From JADGQN01 sp035315185 (GTDB lineage: Bacteria > Desulfobacterota > Syntrophorhabdia > Syntrophorhabdales > WCHB1-27), in NCBI GenBank assembly GCA_035315185.1, contig DATFYE010000028.1:14255-78254 (forward strand): a DNA stretch of 64,000 bases. The letters are read 5' to 3'. Positions 16,504 to 24,908 of the stretch are shown piece after piece. A program made the translations under genes and the position numbers. Position 1 is the stretch's first letter; each line of letters starts with the position of its first letter. The notes under the pieces are model-generated. The model saw only the letters and a list, made by a program, of their open reading frames with translations. It was not told the DNA's origin and made no database searches.

Positions 16504-17358
16504 ATGACAAGGCAATTGATAAGAGAGCCGGCAGCCAGCGGCATGTTCTATCCGGCGAACCCCAAGGCTCTCACCCGTGACATTGAGCTCTATCTGGATC
16601 AGGCTTCACCGGTGGAGATAAAGGGTGAGATCAAGGGCCTGATCGCGCCGCATGCCGGTTATATGTATTCCGGCGCGGTGGCCGCCTGGGGATACAAGGT
16701 TTTGTCAAAGCGGACTTTTGATATAGTGATTATAATAGCGCCGAGCCATAGAAGCCATTTTGAAGGAGCGGCCCTTCAAGACAAGGGTGGTTACAGGATG
16801 CCGCTCGGGATCGTGGAGATCGATGAAGAGTTCTCCTCTGAATTGCTGAAGAAGAGTGGTGTGGTTCAGTCGAATTTTTATGCCCACCAGGGGGAACATT
16901 CCCTGGAAGTGCAGCTTCCTTTTCTGCAGGTTGTATTGAAGGAGTTCAGGATAGTCCCCCTCATAATGGGAGTTCAGGACGCCGCCCTATGTGAAGCTTT
17001 GGCCTCGGCGCTGTTCCAGACAATCCAGGGAAGTAAGGAGAAATGCCTTGTTATAGGCAGTACGGACCTTTCTCACTATTACCCATATGGCCATGCGCTG
17101 GAGCTGGACGGCCAGATAGCACGAAACCTGGATAACTTTGATGTAATGGGACTGACAAGGGATCTTGCCGCGGACAAGTGCGAGGCATGCGGGGCCGGAC
17201 CCATGACCACGACCATGATGGTATCGCAGAAGCTGGGAGCAAACGCTAGCAAGGTTTTGAAGTACGCGAACTCGGGGGATGTATCGGGAGACAAAGCATC
17301 TGTGGTAGGATACATTTCCGCTGTTTTTTACAAGATGGGTAACGGACGTGGGGACTAG
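16504..17358 (+). CDS. amrB: AmmeMemoRadiSam system protein B (Memo family)
   Basis: A 284-residue Memo-like protein: REPAASGMFYPANPKAL, then GLIAPHAGYMYSGAVAAWGYK, IIIAPSHRSHFEGAAL, the EHSLEVQLPFLQ motif, GSTDLSHYYPYG and CGAGPMTT. These His/Asp/Cys positions are those of the family that resembles non-haem iron dioxygenases. In bacteria it occurs with an AMMECR1 protein and a radical SAM protein. AMMECR1 follows in this window, but the radical SAM member is not present. The biochemical role of the bacterial system is unknown. Confidence 0.92.
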   Translation: MTRQLIREPAASGMFYPANPKALTRDIELYLDQASPVEIKGEIKGLIAPHAGYMYSGAVAAWGYKVLSKRTFDIVIIIAPSHRSHFEGAALQDKGGYRMPLGIVEIDEEFSSELLKKSGVVQSNFYAHQGEHSLEVQLPFLQVVLKEFRIVPLIMGVQDAALCEALASALFQTIQGSKEKCLVIGSTDLSHYYPYGHALELDGQIARNLDNFDVMGLTRDLAADKCEACGAGPMTTTMMVSQKLGANASKVLKYANSGDVSGDKASVVGYISAVFYKMGNGRGD

Positions 17359-17360
17359 TG

Positions 17361-17483
17361 CCGCAATTTGGATTCAAAAATAGACCGAGGCGGCAGCGAG
17401 GAGCCGACGCAGGCGTACGTGGAAGTACGTCGAGGAGAGCGACGAAGCGACAACAAAGGTATATGAATGAAGGCGAATTGCGG
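17361..17483. repeat. Foldback element, copy 3 (carries the amrA start codon)
   Basis: Arms CCGCAATTTGGATTCA (17361-17376) and TGAAGGCGAATTGCGG (17468-17483) pair at 13 of 16 positions. The interior (GACCGAGGCGGCAGCGAGGA, GCCGACGCAGGCGTAC, AAGTACGTCGAGGAGAGCGA) is nearly the reverse complement of copy 6 at 32912. It begins 2 bp after the amrB stop. The amrA ATG at 17467 sits at the junction with the right arm. Confidence 0.85.
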
Positions 17484-18036
17484 TAAGAGAACGGGAACCG
17501 ACCTCCACTTCACCGACGAAGAAAGGGCGCTCATGAAAGAGATGGTCAAAGAGACCATAGAGAGCGACCTCTTCGGCAAAAAGGAAAAGCCCTCGGTGGT
17601 GCCACAAAAGTTAAAGGAGAAAATGGGGGCCTTTGTCTGTCTGAAAACACACGGACAACTGAAAGGCTGCATAGGTCACATCAAGGGCTTCTTGCCCCTC
17701 CACGAGACGATCAAAGAAATGGCCAGGCAGGCAGCGTTCCACGATCCGCGGTTCGCCCCGCTCGATGCGGGTGAATGGAAGGCCACGGAAATCGAGATCT
17801 CTGTGTTGACGCCGATGCGGAAGATCGATGACATCGAAGAGATAGAAGTGGGAGTACACGGCTTGTACATCGAGAAAGGGGTTGATACCGGTTTGCTTTT
17901 ACCCCAGGTAGCCGTGGAATACGGTTGGGACAGGATTGCCTTTCTCGAATACGCCTGTATGAAGGCCGGGTTACCCAAAGACGCTTGGAAGTCAAAAGGA
18001 ACTAGCATTTACATCTTCTCAGCCGATGTATTCTAA
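17467..18036 (+). CDS. amrA: AmmeMemoRadiSam system protein A (AMMECR1 domain)
   Basis: A 189-residue AMMECR1-domain protein with GAFVCLKTHGQLKGCIGHI, DPRFAPLDAGEWKATEIEISVLTP and LLLPQVAVEYGWD. The core domain starts near residue 15 (LHFTDEERALMKEM), a normal family opening. The first residues (MKANCG) are encoded by the right arm of a dispersed foldback element, and no ribosome site is apparent before the ATG at 17467. Partner of AmrB; function unknown. Confidence 0.9.
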   Translation: MKANCGKRTGTDLHFTDEERALMKEMVKETIESDLFGKKEKPSVVPQKLKEKMGAFVCLKTHGQLKGCIGHIKGFLPLHETIKEMARQAAFHDPRFAPLDAGEWKATEIEISVLTPMRKIDDIEEIEVGVHGLYIEKGVDTGLLLPQVAVEYGWDRIAFLEYACMKAGLPKDAWKSKGTSIYIFSADVF

Positions 18037-18059
18037 AGGAAGGACCAAAGGAGCTCGCG

Positions 18060-18257
18060 ATGATAAGCAAACAGATGACCATCGAGGAAGTCGTACAGAA
18101 GTATCCCGAGACGCGCGCCACCTTCGAACGATATGGACTAGGCTGCGTTGGTTGTCAGGCAGCGCTTTTTGAAAACATTGAACAAGGTGCAAAGGTTCAC
18201 GGCATTGACGTAAACGCTCTGATTAGCGATCTCAATAAGCAGATAGAGAAAAGTTGA
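18060..18257 (+). CDS. DUF1858 domain protein
   Basis: A 65-residue protein with the DUF1858 pattern: MTIEEVVQKYPETRATFERY, then GLGCVGCQAALFENIEQGA, then a helical end (GIDVNALISDLNKQIEK). The CVGC pair is the redox-active or metal-binding element expected for the family, which often accompanies hybrid-cluster and other redox proteins. GGAG stands before the ATG. It lies 23 bp after amrA and is probably in the same transcript. Confidence 0.9.
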   Translation: MISKQMTIEEVVQKYPETRATFERYGLGCVGCQAALFENIEQGAKVHGIDVNALISDLNKQIEKS

Positions 18258-18339
18258 TAAGTTAGACGGCAAGGTGTTTTCTTCCTGCTTAGCTTGATCT
18301 GAATTCTTTCAGGTCAAACCACCTTGATTTCCTGATACC

Positions 18340-18960
18340 ATGCACGATATGGAAGATCCAGTCGTTGATACAGTTATTTTAGCCGCCGGCTCCTCCAGGA
18401 GACTCGGTTTTAACAAGCTGTTCCTGAGCATCGACGGAGAGCCGGTGCTGACGCGAACCCTCCGAACATTCCTGGACCTGCGAATAGGCACGACCTTCGT
18501 GGTCACGGGCTTTGAGCGGGAACGCGTTGAGCGCCTGCTTAAAGATGCACCGGTTGTGCTTGTCCATAACAGCTCCTTTGAGCAAGGTATGTCAACGTCT
18601 GTACGAGCGGTGCTGCCATTCCTGCATGCGGAGCACGGTCTCTTTTTGCACCTCGGTGACAAACCTTTTGTCAGGGGCGAAACACTTCGTCGCATGATCG
18701 AGTCATTTGCCAAGGGGACACACCCGATCATTTTGCCTGTCTTTCAAGGGCAGCAGGGCCATCCTGCGCTCATAGATGCGATGAGATACCTCGATGAGAT
18801 GCGCACGCTTGAAGGGGATACCGCACTAAGGCCCATCATTGAGAAGCATGGTCAGGATATACTCTATGTGGAAGGTGACGAGGGAATACTCCTTGATCTT
18901 GATACGGAACGGGACATCGATCTTCTAAGAGGGAGGGGATACACGATTGAAAAAGGTTAA
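18340..18960 (+). CDS. mocA: Molybdenum cofactor nucleotidyltransferase, MocA/MobA-like
   Basis: A 206-residue NTP-transferase fold protein. LAAGSSRRLGFNKLFLSIDG is the nucleotide-binding loop, LGDKPFV matches the metal-binding Asp motif (usually xxDxP), and QGQQGHPALI is the substrate region. Such enzymes add CMP or GMP to molybdopterin to make the form used by molybdenum hydroxylases. The three genes after it (moeA-like, yqeB, xdhC) support this job. Choice between cytidylyl and guanylyl transfer is not settled by sequence. Overlaps the next gene by 14 bp. Confidence 0.85.
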   Translation: MHDMEDPVVDTVILAAGSSRRLGFNKLFLSIDGEPVLTRTLRTFLDLRIGTTFVVTGFERERVERLLKDAPVVLVHNSSFEQGMSTSVRAVLPFLHAEHGLFLHLGDKPFVRGETLRRMIESFAKGTHPIILPVFQGQQGHPALIDAMRYLDEMRTLEGDTALRPIIEKHGQDILYVEGDEGILLDLDTERDIDLLRGRGYTIEKG

Positions 18961-19963
18961 GGTGCAGGACGCTGTCGGCCTTGTGCTGGCCCATGACGTA
19001 ACTGAGATAATACCCCAGAAGAAGAAGGACGTGGCTTTTAAGCGCGGGAGGATCATCGAGCGGGACGACGTGGAACACCTTATGGACTTGGGAAAAAATT
19101 ACGTATACGTGATGGAAGGCGACGAAAAGGAGGTACATGAGGACGAAGCTGCACGCCGGATTGCCGAAGCCGCTATGGACGAGCACATGACACTGACGCC
19201 TCCTAAAGAAGGCAGGATCAACCTTATGAGTACGGTGCAAGGCCTTGTTTGCGTCAACACGAGAAGACTTTACGCGCTGAACAATGTGGAGCATGTGGCT
19301 TTCACAACGGTACCTGACCGTTATCCTGTGAGGGCTGGTGAGATGGTTGCGGCCACCCGCATTCTACCGCTCTACATAGACGAGACAACTTTGAAAAAGG
19401 CTGAGCGTTTGGGTAGACAGGGGGTTATAAAGATTTTCCCGTTTAAAGCGATGAAGGGCGGTCTTGTTGTGACAGGGAGCGAAGTTTTCAGCGGGAGAAT
19501 AAAAGATGGCTCGCCCATGGTGGAAGAGAGGCTGAGAAATTATGGATTGGAACTAGTAGGAAAAGAGTTTGCTCCGGACGATGTGGGCTCTATCAGGGAC
19601 GCAATTCTGCGTCTTTTTGAGAAGGGCGCTGAGATCATCATTACGACAGGGGGGCTTTCCGTGGATCCCGATGATGTCACGAAGGAAGGCGTTGCAGCAA
19701 CAGGGGCCCGGATACAACTTTATGGTGCGCCGGTGTTTCCAGGAGCCATGTTCCTGGTTGCACGCCGGAAGGGGAAATACATACTCGGGGTTCCAGCGTG
19801 CGTCTATTACAGCAGGAACACGATTCTGGATATAATCCTCCCGTGGGTCCTGGCTGGTGTCAGCATAACCAAAAGTGATATACTGAAATTGGGGCACGGA
19901 GGCCTTTGTATGGACTGCGGGGAGTGCCATTACCCCAATTGTTTTTTCGGAAAAGGCAGATAG
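18947..19963 (+). CDS. MoeA-like molybdopterin-binding protein with C-terminal Cys cluster
   Basis: A 338-residue protein starting with TTG at 18947 behind GGGAGGGG. The first ~170 residues resemble the MoeA N-terminal region (VQDAVGLVLAHDVTEIIP, LMSTVQGLVCVN). The middle is the MoCF-biosynthesis domain (VVTGSEVFSGRIKDG, IIITTGGLSVDPDDVTKEGV, GVPACVYY). The C-terminus adds CMDCGECHYPNC, a four-Cys cluster that could bind metal. It probably handles or senses molybdopterin during hydroxylase maturation. It is not full canonical MoeA. Coupled to the MocA-like gene. Confidence 0.82.
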   Translation: MKKVKVQDAVGLVLAHDVTEIIPQKKKDVAFKRGRIIERDDVEHLMDLGKNYVYVMEGDEKEVHEDEAARRIAEAAMDEHMTLTPPKEGRINLMSTVQGLVCVNTRRLYALNNVEHVAFTTVPDRYPVRAGEMVAATRILPLYIDETTLKKAERLGRQGVIKIFPFKAMKGGLVVTGSEVFSGRIKDGSPMVEERLRNYGLELVGKEFAPDDVGSIRDAILRLFEKGAEIIITTGGLSVDPDDVTKEGVAATGARIQLYGAPVFPGAMFLVARRKGKYILGVPACVYYSRNTILDIILPWVLAGVSITKSDILKLGHGGLCMDCGECHYPNCFFGKGR

Positions 19964-19964
19964 C

Positions 19965-20771
19965 GTGCAGACACTGATGGTGGTCGTGAAAGGCGCAGGA
20001 GAAATGGCCACGGGCATTGCACACCGCCTCTTCATGTCTGGAATTACGAGGATAGTCATGACGGAAATAGCACGCCCGCTTGCCGTGCGAAGGGGGGTTG
20101 CTTTCTGTGAGGCGATTTACGAAGGAGCCATGGAAGTAGAAGGTGTTCGCGCGGAATACATCCGCAGCGCGGCCTCGCTCGACCTCCTCTGGAAGGGAGG
20201 CTCTATCGGTGTGATCGTTGATCCGTCGTGGAACATCGTTCGAGAGTTAATTCCCGACGTAGTGGTCGATGCGGTGATGGCGAAGAGAAATACTGGGACA
20301 CGCAAGGACGAGGCACTACTGGTAATAGGGGTTGGCCCTGACTTCAGGGCGCCCGACGAGGTGCACGCGGTTGTCGAGAGCAATAGGGGCCACAACCTCG
20401 GCAAAGTCATTTACAAAGGGCAGGCCGAGCCTTACACAGGAATGCCCGGAGTAACGGAAGGGTACAGGCAGGAGCGCGTGCTGAGGGCCCCGAAGAAAGG
20501 CTTCGTCAAACATGTGCATGCGTTGGGTGATCCTGTCAGCAAGGGATCTACGATCCTCTATGTGGATGAAGAGCCTATAGAGGCTTCAATCGGAGGCATC
20601 CTGCGCGGGCTGATTCGGGAAATCGAGGTGGAGAAAGGCGAAAAGGTCGGGGACATAGACCCGAGGGCGGAACGCATCAACTGCTACACCATATCAGACA
20701 AGGCGCGCGCCATCGCAGGCGGTGTGCTTGAGGCGATCATGCACCGTTACAATAGGCCGGACCTTGCTTAG
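19965..20771 (+). CDS. yqeB: YqeB/EF2563 family selenium-dependent molybdenum hydroxylase accessory protein
   Basis: A 268-residue protein with the EF2563-family opening VVKGAGEMATGIAHRLFMSG (Rossmann type), MTEIARPLAVRRGVAFCEAI, VDAVMAKRNTGT, GVGPDFRAPDEVHAVVES and the C-terminal DPRAERINCYTISDKARAIAGGV. Family members travel with selenium-dependent molybdenum hydroxylases (xanthine dehydrogenase, purine hydroxylase). The GTG start at 19965 is 1 bp after the previous stop. It suggests the organism makes a Se-Mo hydroxylase, whose structural genes are not in the window. Confidence 0.88.
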   Translation: MQTLMVVVKGAGEMATGIAHRLFMSGITRIVMTEIARPLAVRRGVAFCEAIYEGAMEVEGVRAEYIRSAASLDLLWKGGSIGVIVDPSWNIVRELIPDVVVDAVMAKRNTGTRKDEALLVIGVGPDFRAPDEVHAVVESNRGHNLGKVIYKGQAEPYTGMPGVTEGYRQERVLRAPKKGFVKHVHALGDPVSKGSTILYVDEEPIEASIGGILRGLIREIEVEKGEKVGDIDPRAERINCYTISDKARAIAGGVLEAIMHRYNRPDLA

Positions 20772-20772
20772 C

Positions 20773-20864
20773 TGCGAGAAGAAGCGAGGAAGCGGATATG
20801 CGGAAGAAGAGAAGAAAAGAGTTTGTATTCCCACTTCCACGTTTCTTCGCATCATCGCGTTTCC
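20773..20864. repeat. Foldback array of GAAGCG motifs, copy B
   Basis: GCGAGAAGAAGCGAGGAAGC and ATATGCGGAAGAAGAG on the left face CACTTCCACGTTTCTTCGC and ATCATCGCG on the right. It shares GAGGAAGCGGATATGCGGAA with the array at 15189-15291 and splits yqeB from xdhC. Confidence 0.68.
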
Positions 20865-20894
20865 GTCTGTAATTTAAACCCGTTTGAGGTGGTG

Positions 20895-21896
20895 ATGGAT
20901 CTCTACAGCATCATAGATGAGTACCTGGAGAAAGGCAGTGGTGGGGCGCTCGCTACTATCGTGAAAAAGCTGGGCGCGGCCCCAAGGGAAGAAGGGGCTA
21001 AAATGTTTGTCGGCAGTGACGGAAAGTTTTACGGAACGGTAGGCGGAGGGTGTACCGAGGCAGAAGTGTGGCAGGAGGCACGCAAGGTCATGAAAACCGG
21101 GGTGGCCAAGCTCCTTCACTACACGATGGACGGGAAGCAGCTCGAAGATGAAGGGATGATCTGTGGTGGCAATGTCGATGTCTTCGTGGAACCGGTCACA
21201 GAAAAGCACAGGACCTTGTATAGAGCTCTTTCAGATCTGGAGAGGCAAGGCAGAGGTGCTTTGCTGATTACCAGGTTTTCAGACGAAGGATTATCGAAAA
21301 GCATCGTCAAAGAGGATGGAACGGTCTTCGGTGACCCTGTAGATAAGGGGATGGGGGCTGATTTCCAGCGTCACGCCCACGAGAAAAGGCCCGTGGTCTC
21401 TGATAATACCATCATTGAACCTCTTCAGACAGCTCCAGTTCTTTATATTTTTGGTGCAGGACACGTTTCGCAGTATGTATCGAGTGTTGCCACCATGGTG
21501 GACTTCAACGTGACCGTGATAGATGATCGGGAGGACTTTGCCAATAGAGAGAGATTTCCCGAGGCAGAACGTGTCATTGTTGACGATTTCGCGCACGTGT
21601 TTGATCAGCTCAGTTTTCATGGAAACGAATATGTGGTAATCTTGACTCGGGGTCATAAGCATGATGCGCTCGTTCTGGAACAGGTGATGAAGAGACCGTC
21701 ACGCTATGTGGGAATGATTGGCAGCAAGAGAAAAACAAGAATGGTTATGGACTACATGAGGCAGCAAGGCTTTGATGACAAAACGCTGGAGTCGGTTTAT
21801 GCCCCGATAGGGATAGCCATTAATTCTGAGACGCCTCAAGAGATAGCTATAAGTATAGCGGCTGAATTGATCAAGGTACGAAGAGGACAGGCGTGA
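20895..21896 (+). CDS. xdhC: XdhC/CoxF family molybdenum hydroxylase maturation protein
   Basis: A 333-residue protein. The N-terminal XdhC_CoxI domain has GGALATIVKKLGAAPREEG, a diverged form of the usual GSTPRxxGA motif, and GTVGGGCTEAEVWQEA. The C-terminal Rossmann domain has IFGAGHVSQYVSSVA, VIDDREDFANRERFP and GMIGSKRKTRMV. XdhC proteins load sulfurated or otherwise modified Mo cofactor into xanthine dehydrogenase-type enzymes. The ATG at 20895, preceded by GAGGTGG, is chosen over an upstream extension through the repeat array. Its last 4 bp overlap the sigma-factor gene. Confidence 0.9.
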   Translation: MDLYSIIDEYLEKGSGGALATIVKKLGAAPREEGAKMFVGSDGKFYGTVGGGCTEAEVWQEARKVMKTGVAKLLHYTMDGKQLEDEGMICGGNVDVFVEPVTEKHRTLYRALSDLERQGRGALLITRFSDEGLSKSIVKEDGTVFGDPVDKGMGADFQRHAHEKRPVVSDNTIIEPLQTAPVLYIFGAGHVSQYVSSVATMVDFNVTVIDDREDFANRERFPEAERVIVDDFAHVFDQLSFHGNEYVVILTRGHKHDALVLEQVMKRPSRYVGMIGSKRKTRMVMDYMRQQGFDDKTLESVYAPIGIAINSETPQEIAISIAAELIKVRRGQA

Positions 21897-22804
21897 AGCA
21901 TCCGGAGGACGGCTTTCTCGAAGAAGGAAAAGATCTGGAGGTCAAGGATCTGGAAGACCGTGAGCTTCCAGCACCCTTCGATCCGCTGAAGCGTTATCTC
22001 GCAGAAGTATCAAAACATCCCGTGCTGACAAGAGAGCAGGAAATCGACCTGGCTGTGAAGGCATTTGTTCATAAAGACCGGGACGCTGCCCAGATGCTGG
22101 TCATATCAAACCTCAAACTCGTCGTTAAAATAGCGCTGGAGTATTACAATACCTACCTGAACATCCTCGACCTGATACAAGAGGGTAACGTAGGGCTTGT
22201 CCATGCTGTCAAGAAATATAATCCGTACAAGGGCACGAGGTTTTCGACGTATGCATCTTTCTGGATACGGGCTTACATTCTGAAACACATCATGGATTCG
22301 TGGAGCATGGTTAAGGTTGGCACCACGCAGAGCCAGAGGAAACTTTTCTACAGGTTAAATAAGGAGAAGAAGAGGCTGGAGGCTCAGGGCGTTGTGCCTG
22401 CACCGCAGCTTCTTGCGAGTACCCTCGACGTGAAGGCCGAGGAAGTTGAGGATATGGAAAAGAGGCTGGCCTACACTGATATGTCACTTGATCACCCCCT
22501 TTATGATGAAGGTGAAGAAACGTTGATGGATGTGATGCAGAGTGATGAAAACATCGAGGACGCGGTCACAGCAAGGGAAAAGAGGAACATACTCGAAATG
22601 AAGGTCAAGGAATTCAAGACCATGTTGAACGACAAAGAACTCCTGATATTTGAAAAGCGGATCATGGCAGAAGAGCCGATGACTCTCCAGGAGATCGGTG
22701 CGCGATTCAAAATATCGAGAGAACGGGTAAGGCAGATCGAAAATAGAGTCCTCAAGAAGTTCAACGAAACCTTCCAGGCGGATCTCCGAAGCCTCGACTT
22801 ATAA
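21893..22804 (+). CDS. rpoH: RNA polymerase sigma factor, RpoH (heat-shock) type
   Basis: A 303-residue group 3 sigma factor. Region 1.2/2: DPLKRYLAEVSKHPVLTREQE, then LDLIQEGNVGLVHAVKKYNP and GTRFSTYASFWIRAYIL. The TQSQRKLFYRLNKEKKRL segment corresponds to the RpoH box. Region 4 has EPMTLQEIGARFKISRERVR. The GTG start overlaps the xdhC TGA by 3 bp, so it is expressed from the Mo-cofactor operon at least in part. Hsp20 and Lon, usual RpoH targets, lie 2 kb downstream. Confidence 0.9.
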   Translation: MKHPEDGFLEEGKDLEVKDLEDRELPAPFDPLKRYLAEVSKHPVLTREQEIDLAVKAFVHKDRDAAQMLVISNLKLVVKIALEYYNTYLNILDLIQEGNVGLVHAVKKYNPYKGTRFSTYASFWIRAYILKHIMDSWSMVKVGTTQSQRKLFYRLNKEKKRLEAQGVVPAPQLLASTLDVKAEEVEDMEKRLAYTDMSLDHPLYDEGEETLMDVMQSDENIEDAVTAREKRNILEMKVKEFKTMLNDKELLIFEKRIMAEEPMTLQEIGARFKISRERVRQIENRVLKKFNETFQADLRSLDL

Positions 22805-22933
22805 TCCCCATTTGTCTTCAAGCGTACACCTTCGTTGCCCTTCGGCCTGCTCTTGCTCGACGTACCGCTGGGTACGCCTCCGCAGCCCACGCCTCGGAGC
22901 GCCTCGGTCTCCATCTTGAATACAAATGGGGAT
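22804..22933. repeat. Foldback element, copy 4
   Basis: Arms ATCCCCATTTGTCTTCAAG (22804-22822) and CTTGAATACAAATGGGGAT (22915-22933) pair at 18 of 19 positions. The core is CTTCGTTGCCCTTCGGCCTG ... CGACGTACCGCTGGGTACG ... CCTCGGAGCGCCTCGGTCTC, almost the same as copies 5 and 7. It starts on the last base of the rpoH stop codon. The rest of the gap to 23066 holds no gene. Confidence 0.88.
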
Positions 22934-23066
22934 CAGCCAGTCATACAAGTACAGCAGTACGAGATTAGAGCGGCTTCAGGAAAGAACTAAAAGAAGCTGA
23001 AGGAATAAAAAGATTATTCGGTTATGCTCGACCTTAATCTCAACCTGCTTTATCCTTTTTTTGGTC

Positions 23067-23771
23067 TTATAGTCGTAAAAGCGCTTCGCTGAGCCAGGCA
23101 AAATACCCTGACGCGAGCAACGCCCCAACAACAATCAGCAGCCCACCGATCACATAAGAGGAGTACTTCATGATCCAGCCGTATTTCTGCATCAGATAAA
23201 GGATCCGGCCCACGAGGAGGGCAGCCACAAAAAAGGGTATGGCAAGACCGAGGGAGTAAAGGCTGAGCAGATACATGCCTTGCTTCACCGTGGAAGTCGT
23301 TGAAGCTATAAGGAGGATAGATCCGAGCACCGGTCCGATGCACGGGGTCCAGCCCAGAGAGAAAGTTATGCCGATCAAAAAGGAGCCGAGAAGCCCTATT
23401 GGTTTTGTTCTCAGATGACACATTTTTTCCTGGTTCAGAAAGGGAATCTTCAGGACATTGAGCATATTGAGGCCGAAAAGAATGAGACAAAGGCCACCGA
23501 TCCTGACTATCCATCTCTCGTAGGTGGAAAAGAGGTTACCCAATAGAGAAGAGGAGATGCCAAGCGACACAAAGACGAGTGAAAACCCGACTATGAACGA
23601 GAGTGAGTGCAGGAGCAATGTCTTCCTATGCTGCGCCGAGGAGAGCTCGGTATAGCTGCTTATACTGGCACCGCTGATAAAAATCAGGTATGAAGGAACG
23701 AGAGGAAGGACACAGGGGCTGAAAAAGGATAGTATACCTGCGCTGAAGGCAATGAAGGTGCTGACATCCAT
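23067..23771 (-). CDS. ccdA: CcdA-family thiol:disulfide membrane protein
   Basis: A ~234-residue integral membrane protein with six hydrophobic segments. GILSFFSPCVLPLVPSYL and SLGWTPCIGPVLGSIL carry the two Cys that relay reductant from cytoplasmic thioredoxin to the periplasm in CcdA/DsbD proteins. It serves cytochrome c maturation or other extracytoplasmic thiol reduction. The ATG at 23771 gives the usual N-terminus. A longer frame to 23813 is possible. No ribosome site is obvious. It stands alone on the minus strand. Confidence 0.9.
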   Translation of the reverse strand: MDVSTFIAFSAGILSFFSPCVLPLVPSYLIFISGASISSYTELSSAQHRKTLLLHSLSFIVGFSLVFVSLGISSSLLGNLFSTYERWIVRIGGLCLILFGLNMLNVLKIPFLNQEKMCHLRTKPIGLLGSFLIGITFSLGWTPCIGPVLGSILLIASTTSTVKQGMYLLSLYSLGLAIPFFVAALLVGRILYLMQKYGWIMKYSSYVIGGLLIVVGALLASGYFAWLSEALLRL

Positions 23772-23886
23772 GAAGGTAGTGATTATTATTATCCAGTCCA
23801 GGGGAATTGTCAATCAATGCGTCGTGATGATGCGGTGATGCGTGGAAGCGTGGAAGCCGATTCCTCGCTTCAACGGGTCTTTGGTC

Positions 23887-23917
23887 TTGAAATCTATTGA
23901 ACGGAAACTTATATAAT
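23887..23917 (+). promoter_or_regulatory. Putative promoter before the prenyltransferase-repeat/hsp20/lon genes
   Basis: TTGAAA (23887-23892) and TATAAT (23912-23917) are 19 bp apart, about 55 bp before the ATG at 23974. The spacing is slightly long. The CTTGAAA part also matches a sigma-32 -35 element, but no CCCCAT-type -10 follows. Confidence 0.4.
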
Positions 23918-23973
23918 GCTATAAGAAGTTGGCGCTTGCCGCAACCCAAAAACCCCATCATGAGAGGTGCACG

Positions 23974-24900
23974 ATGAAAAGAAAAATTTTTTATGCACTT
24001 GTACTCTCTCTGCTTTTACTTCCCTCGCTCGTTCTCAGTGCAGACACGCTTCCCAGGGCTTTGAATTATATCGTTTCCATGCAGGATCCGAATGGCGGGT
24101 GGTCACGACTCCAAGGGGAATTTCCTCCTGAGACTGAGCCAACAAGTTGGGCGGTCAAGGTACTTGCAATGGACGGGATGGAGAAGAATAGGATTGAAAA
24201 GGGGCTTGCCTTCATCCTGAAGGACCAAAAGCCTGATGGAGACTGGAACAACAACACAGCTCACACAGCCTTTGCTTTGCTGGCCCTGAGTCAGGTAAAG
24301 AAGGGACAGGTTAACTGCATGAACGCCGTAGAGTATTTGCGCAGGGTCCAGGATGCAGCCGGTGGCTTCAAGCGCATAGGTACCGAAGGCCCGCCGCTTA
24401 CCATATACACATCGGTAGTGCTGTGCGCCCTCGCAGAACTGGGCTACCCCAGGGAGGATGCCACCGTGAAGAAGGCCCTGGAATGGCTCTTGGGCTGCCA
24501 GAATCAGGATGGTGGCTATGGCATGCCCAAAGGCTCTCCGTCCGTGGCTGCAGGCATAGCCTGGGCCATCCGTGCCCTACTTGCCTACGAAGTTGATCCG
24601 GCATCTGCGCCCGTGAAGAACGCGGTAGCATGGCTGCTCAGGGCACAGAAGCCCTCAGGTGGTTTTTCCATGGTGCCGCCCGCGCCCGAGGACCCTGAGG
24701 TGACGGCATATGCCATCATGGGCCTTAACAAGGTTCCGGGTCAGAAAGATGCGGTGGCGAAAGCTGCCGAATACCTGGCCAAAGTGCAGTTGCCTGATGG
24801 CGCGTACATCAGCGACACGCCGCAGCAGTTCGACAAAAAGGCCAAGAAGAATACCCAGACCACCTGCTTTGTGGCCTGGGCTCTTTCGGAGGTTAAGTAG
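23974..24900 (+). CDS. Secreted prenyltransferase/squalene-cyclase-repeat protein
   Basis: A 308-residue protein with a signal peptide (MKRKIFYALVLSLLLLPSLV, cleaved around LSA) and repeated alpha-alpha units typical of the terpenoid cyclase/protein prenyltransferase toroid: DPNGGWSRL, QKPDGDWNN, AAGGFKRI, QDGGYGMP, PSGGFSMV, LPDGAYIS. The DxDD motif of true squalene-hopene cyclases is absent, so catalysis is doubtful. A binding or enzyme role in the periplasm is likely. The ATG at 23974 is preceded by GAGAGG. Followed 8 bp later by hsp20. Confidence 0.85.
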   Translation: MKRKIFYALVLSLLLLPSLVLSADTLPRALNYIVSMQDPNGGWSRLQGEFPPETEPTSWAVKVLAMDGMEKNRIEKGLAFILKDQKPDGDWNNNTAHTAFALLALSQVKKGQVNCMNAVEYLRRVQDAAGGFKRIGTEGPPLTIYTSVVLCALAELGYPREDATVKKALEWLLGCQNQDGGYGMPKGSPSVAAGIAWAIRALLAYEVDPASAPVKNAVAWLLRAQKPSGGFSMVPPAPEDPEVTAYAIMGLNKVPGQKDAVAKAAEYLAKVQLPDGAYISDTPQQFDKKAKKNTQTTCFVAWALSEVK

Positions 24901-24908
24901 AGAGCCAA

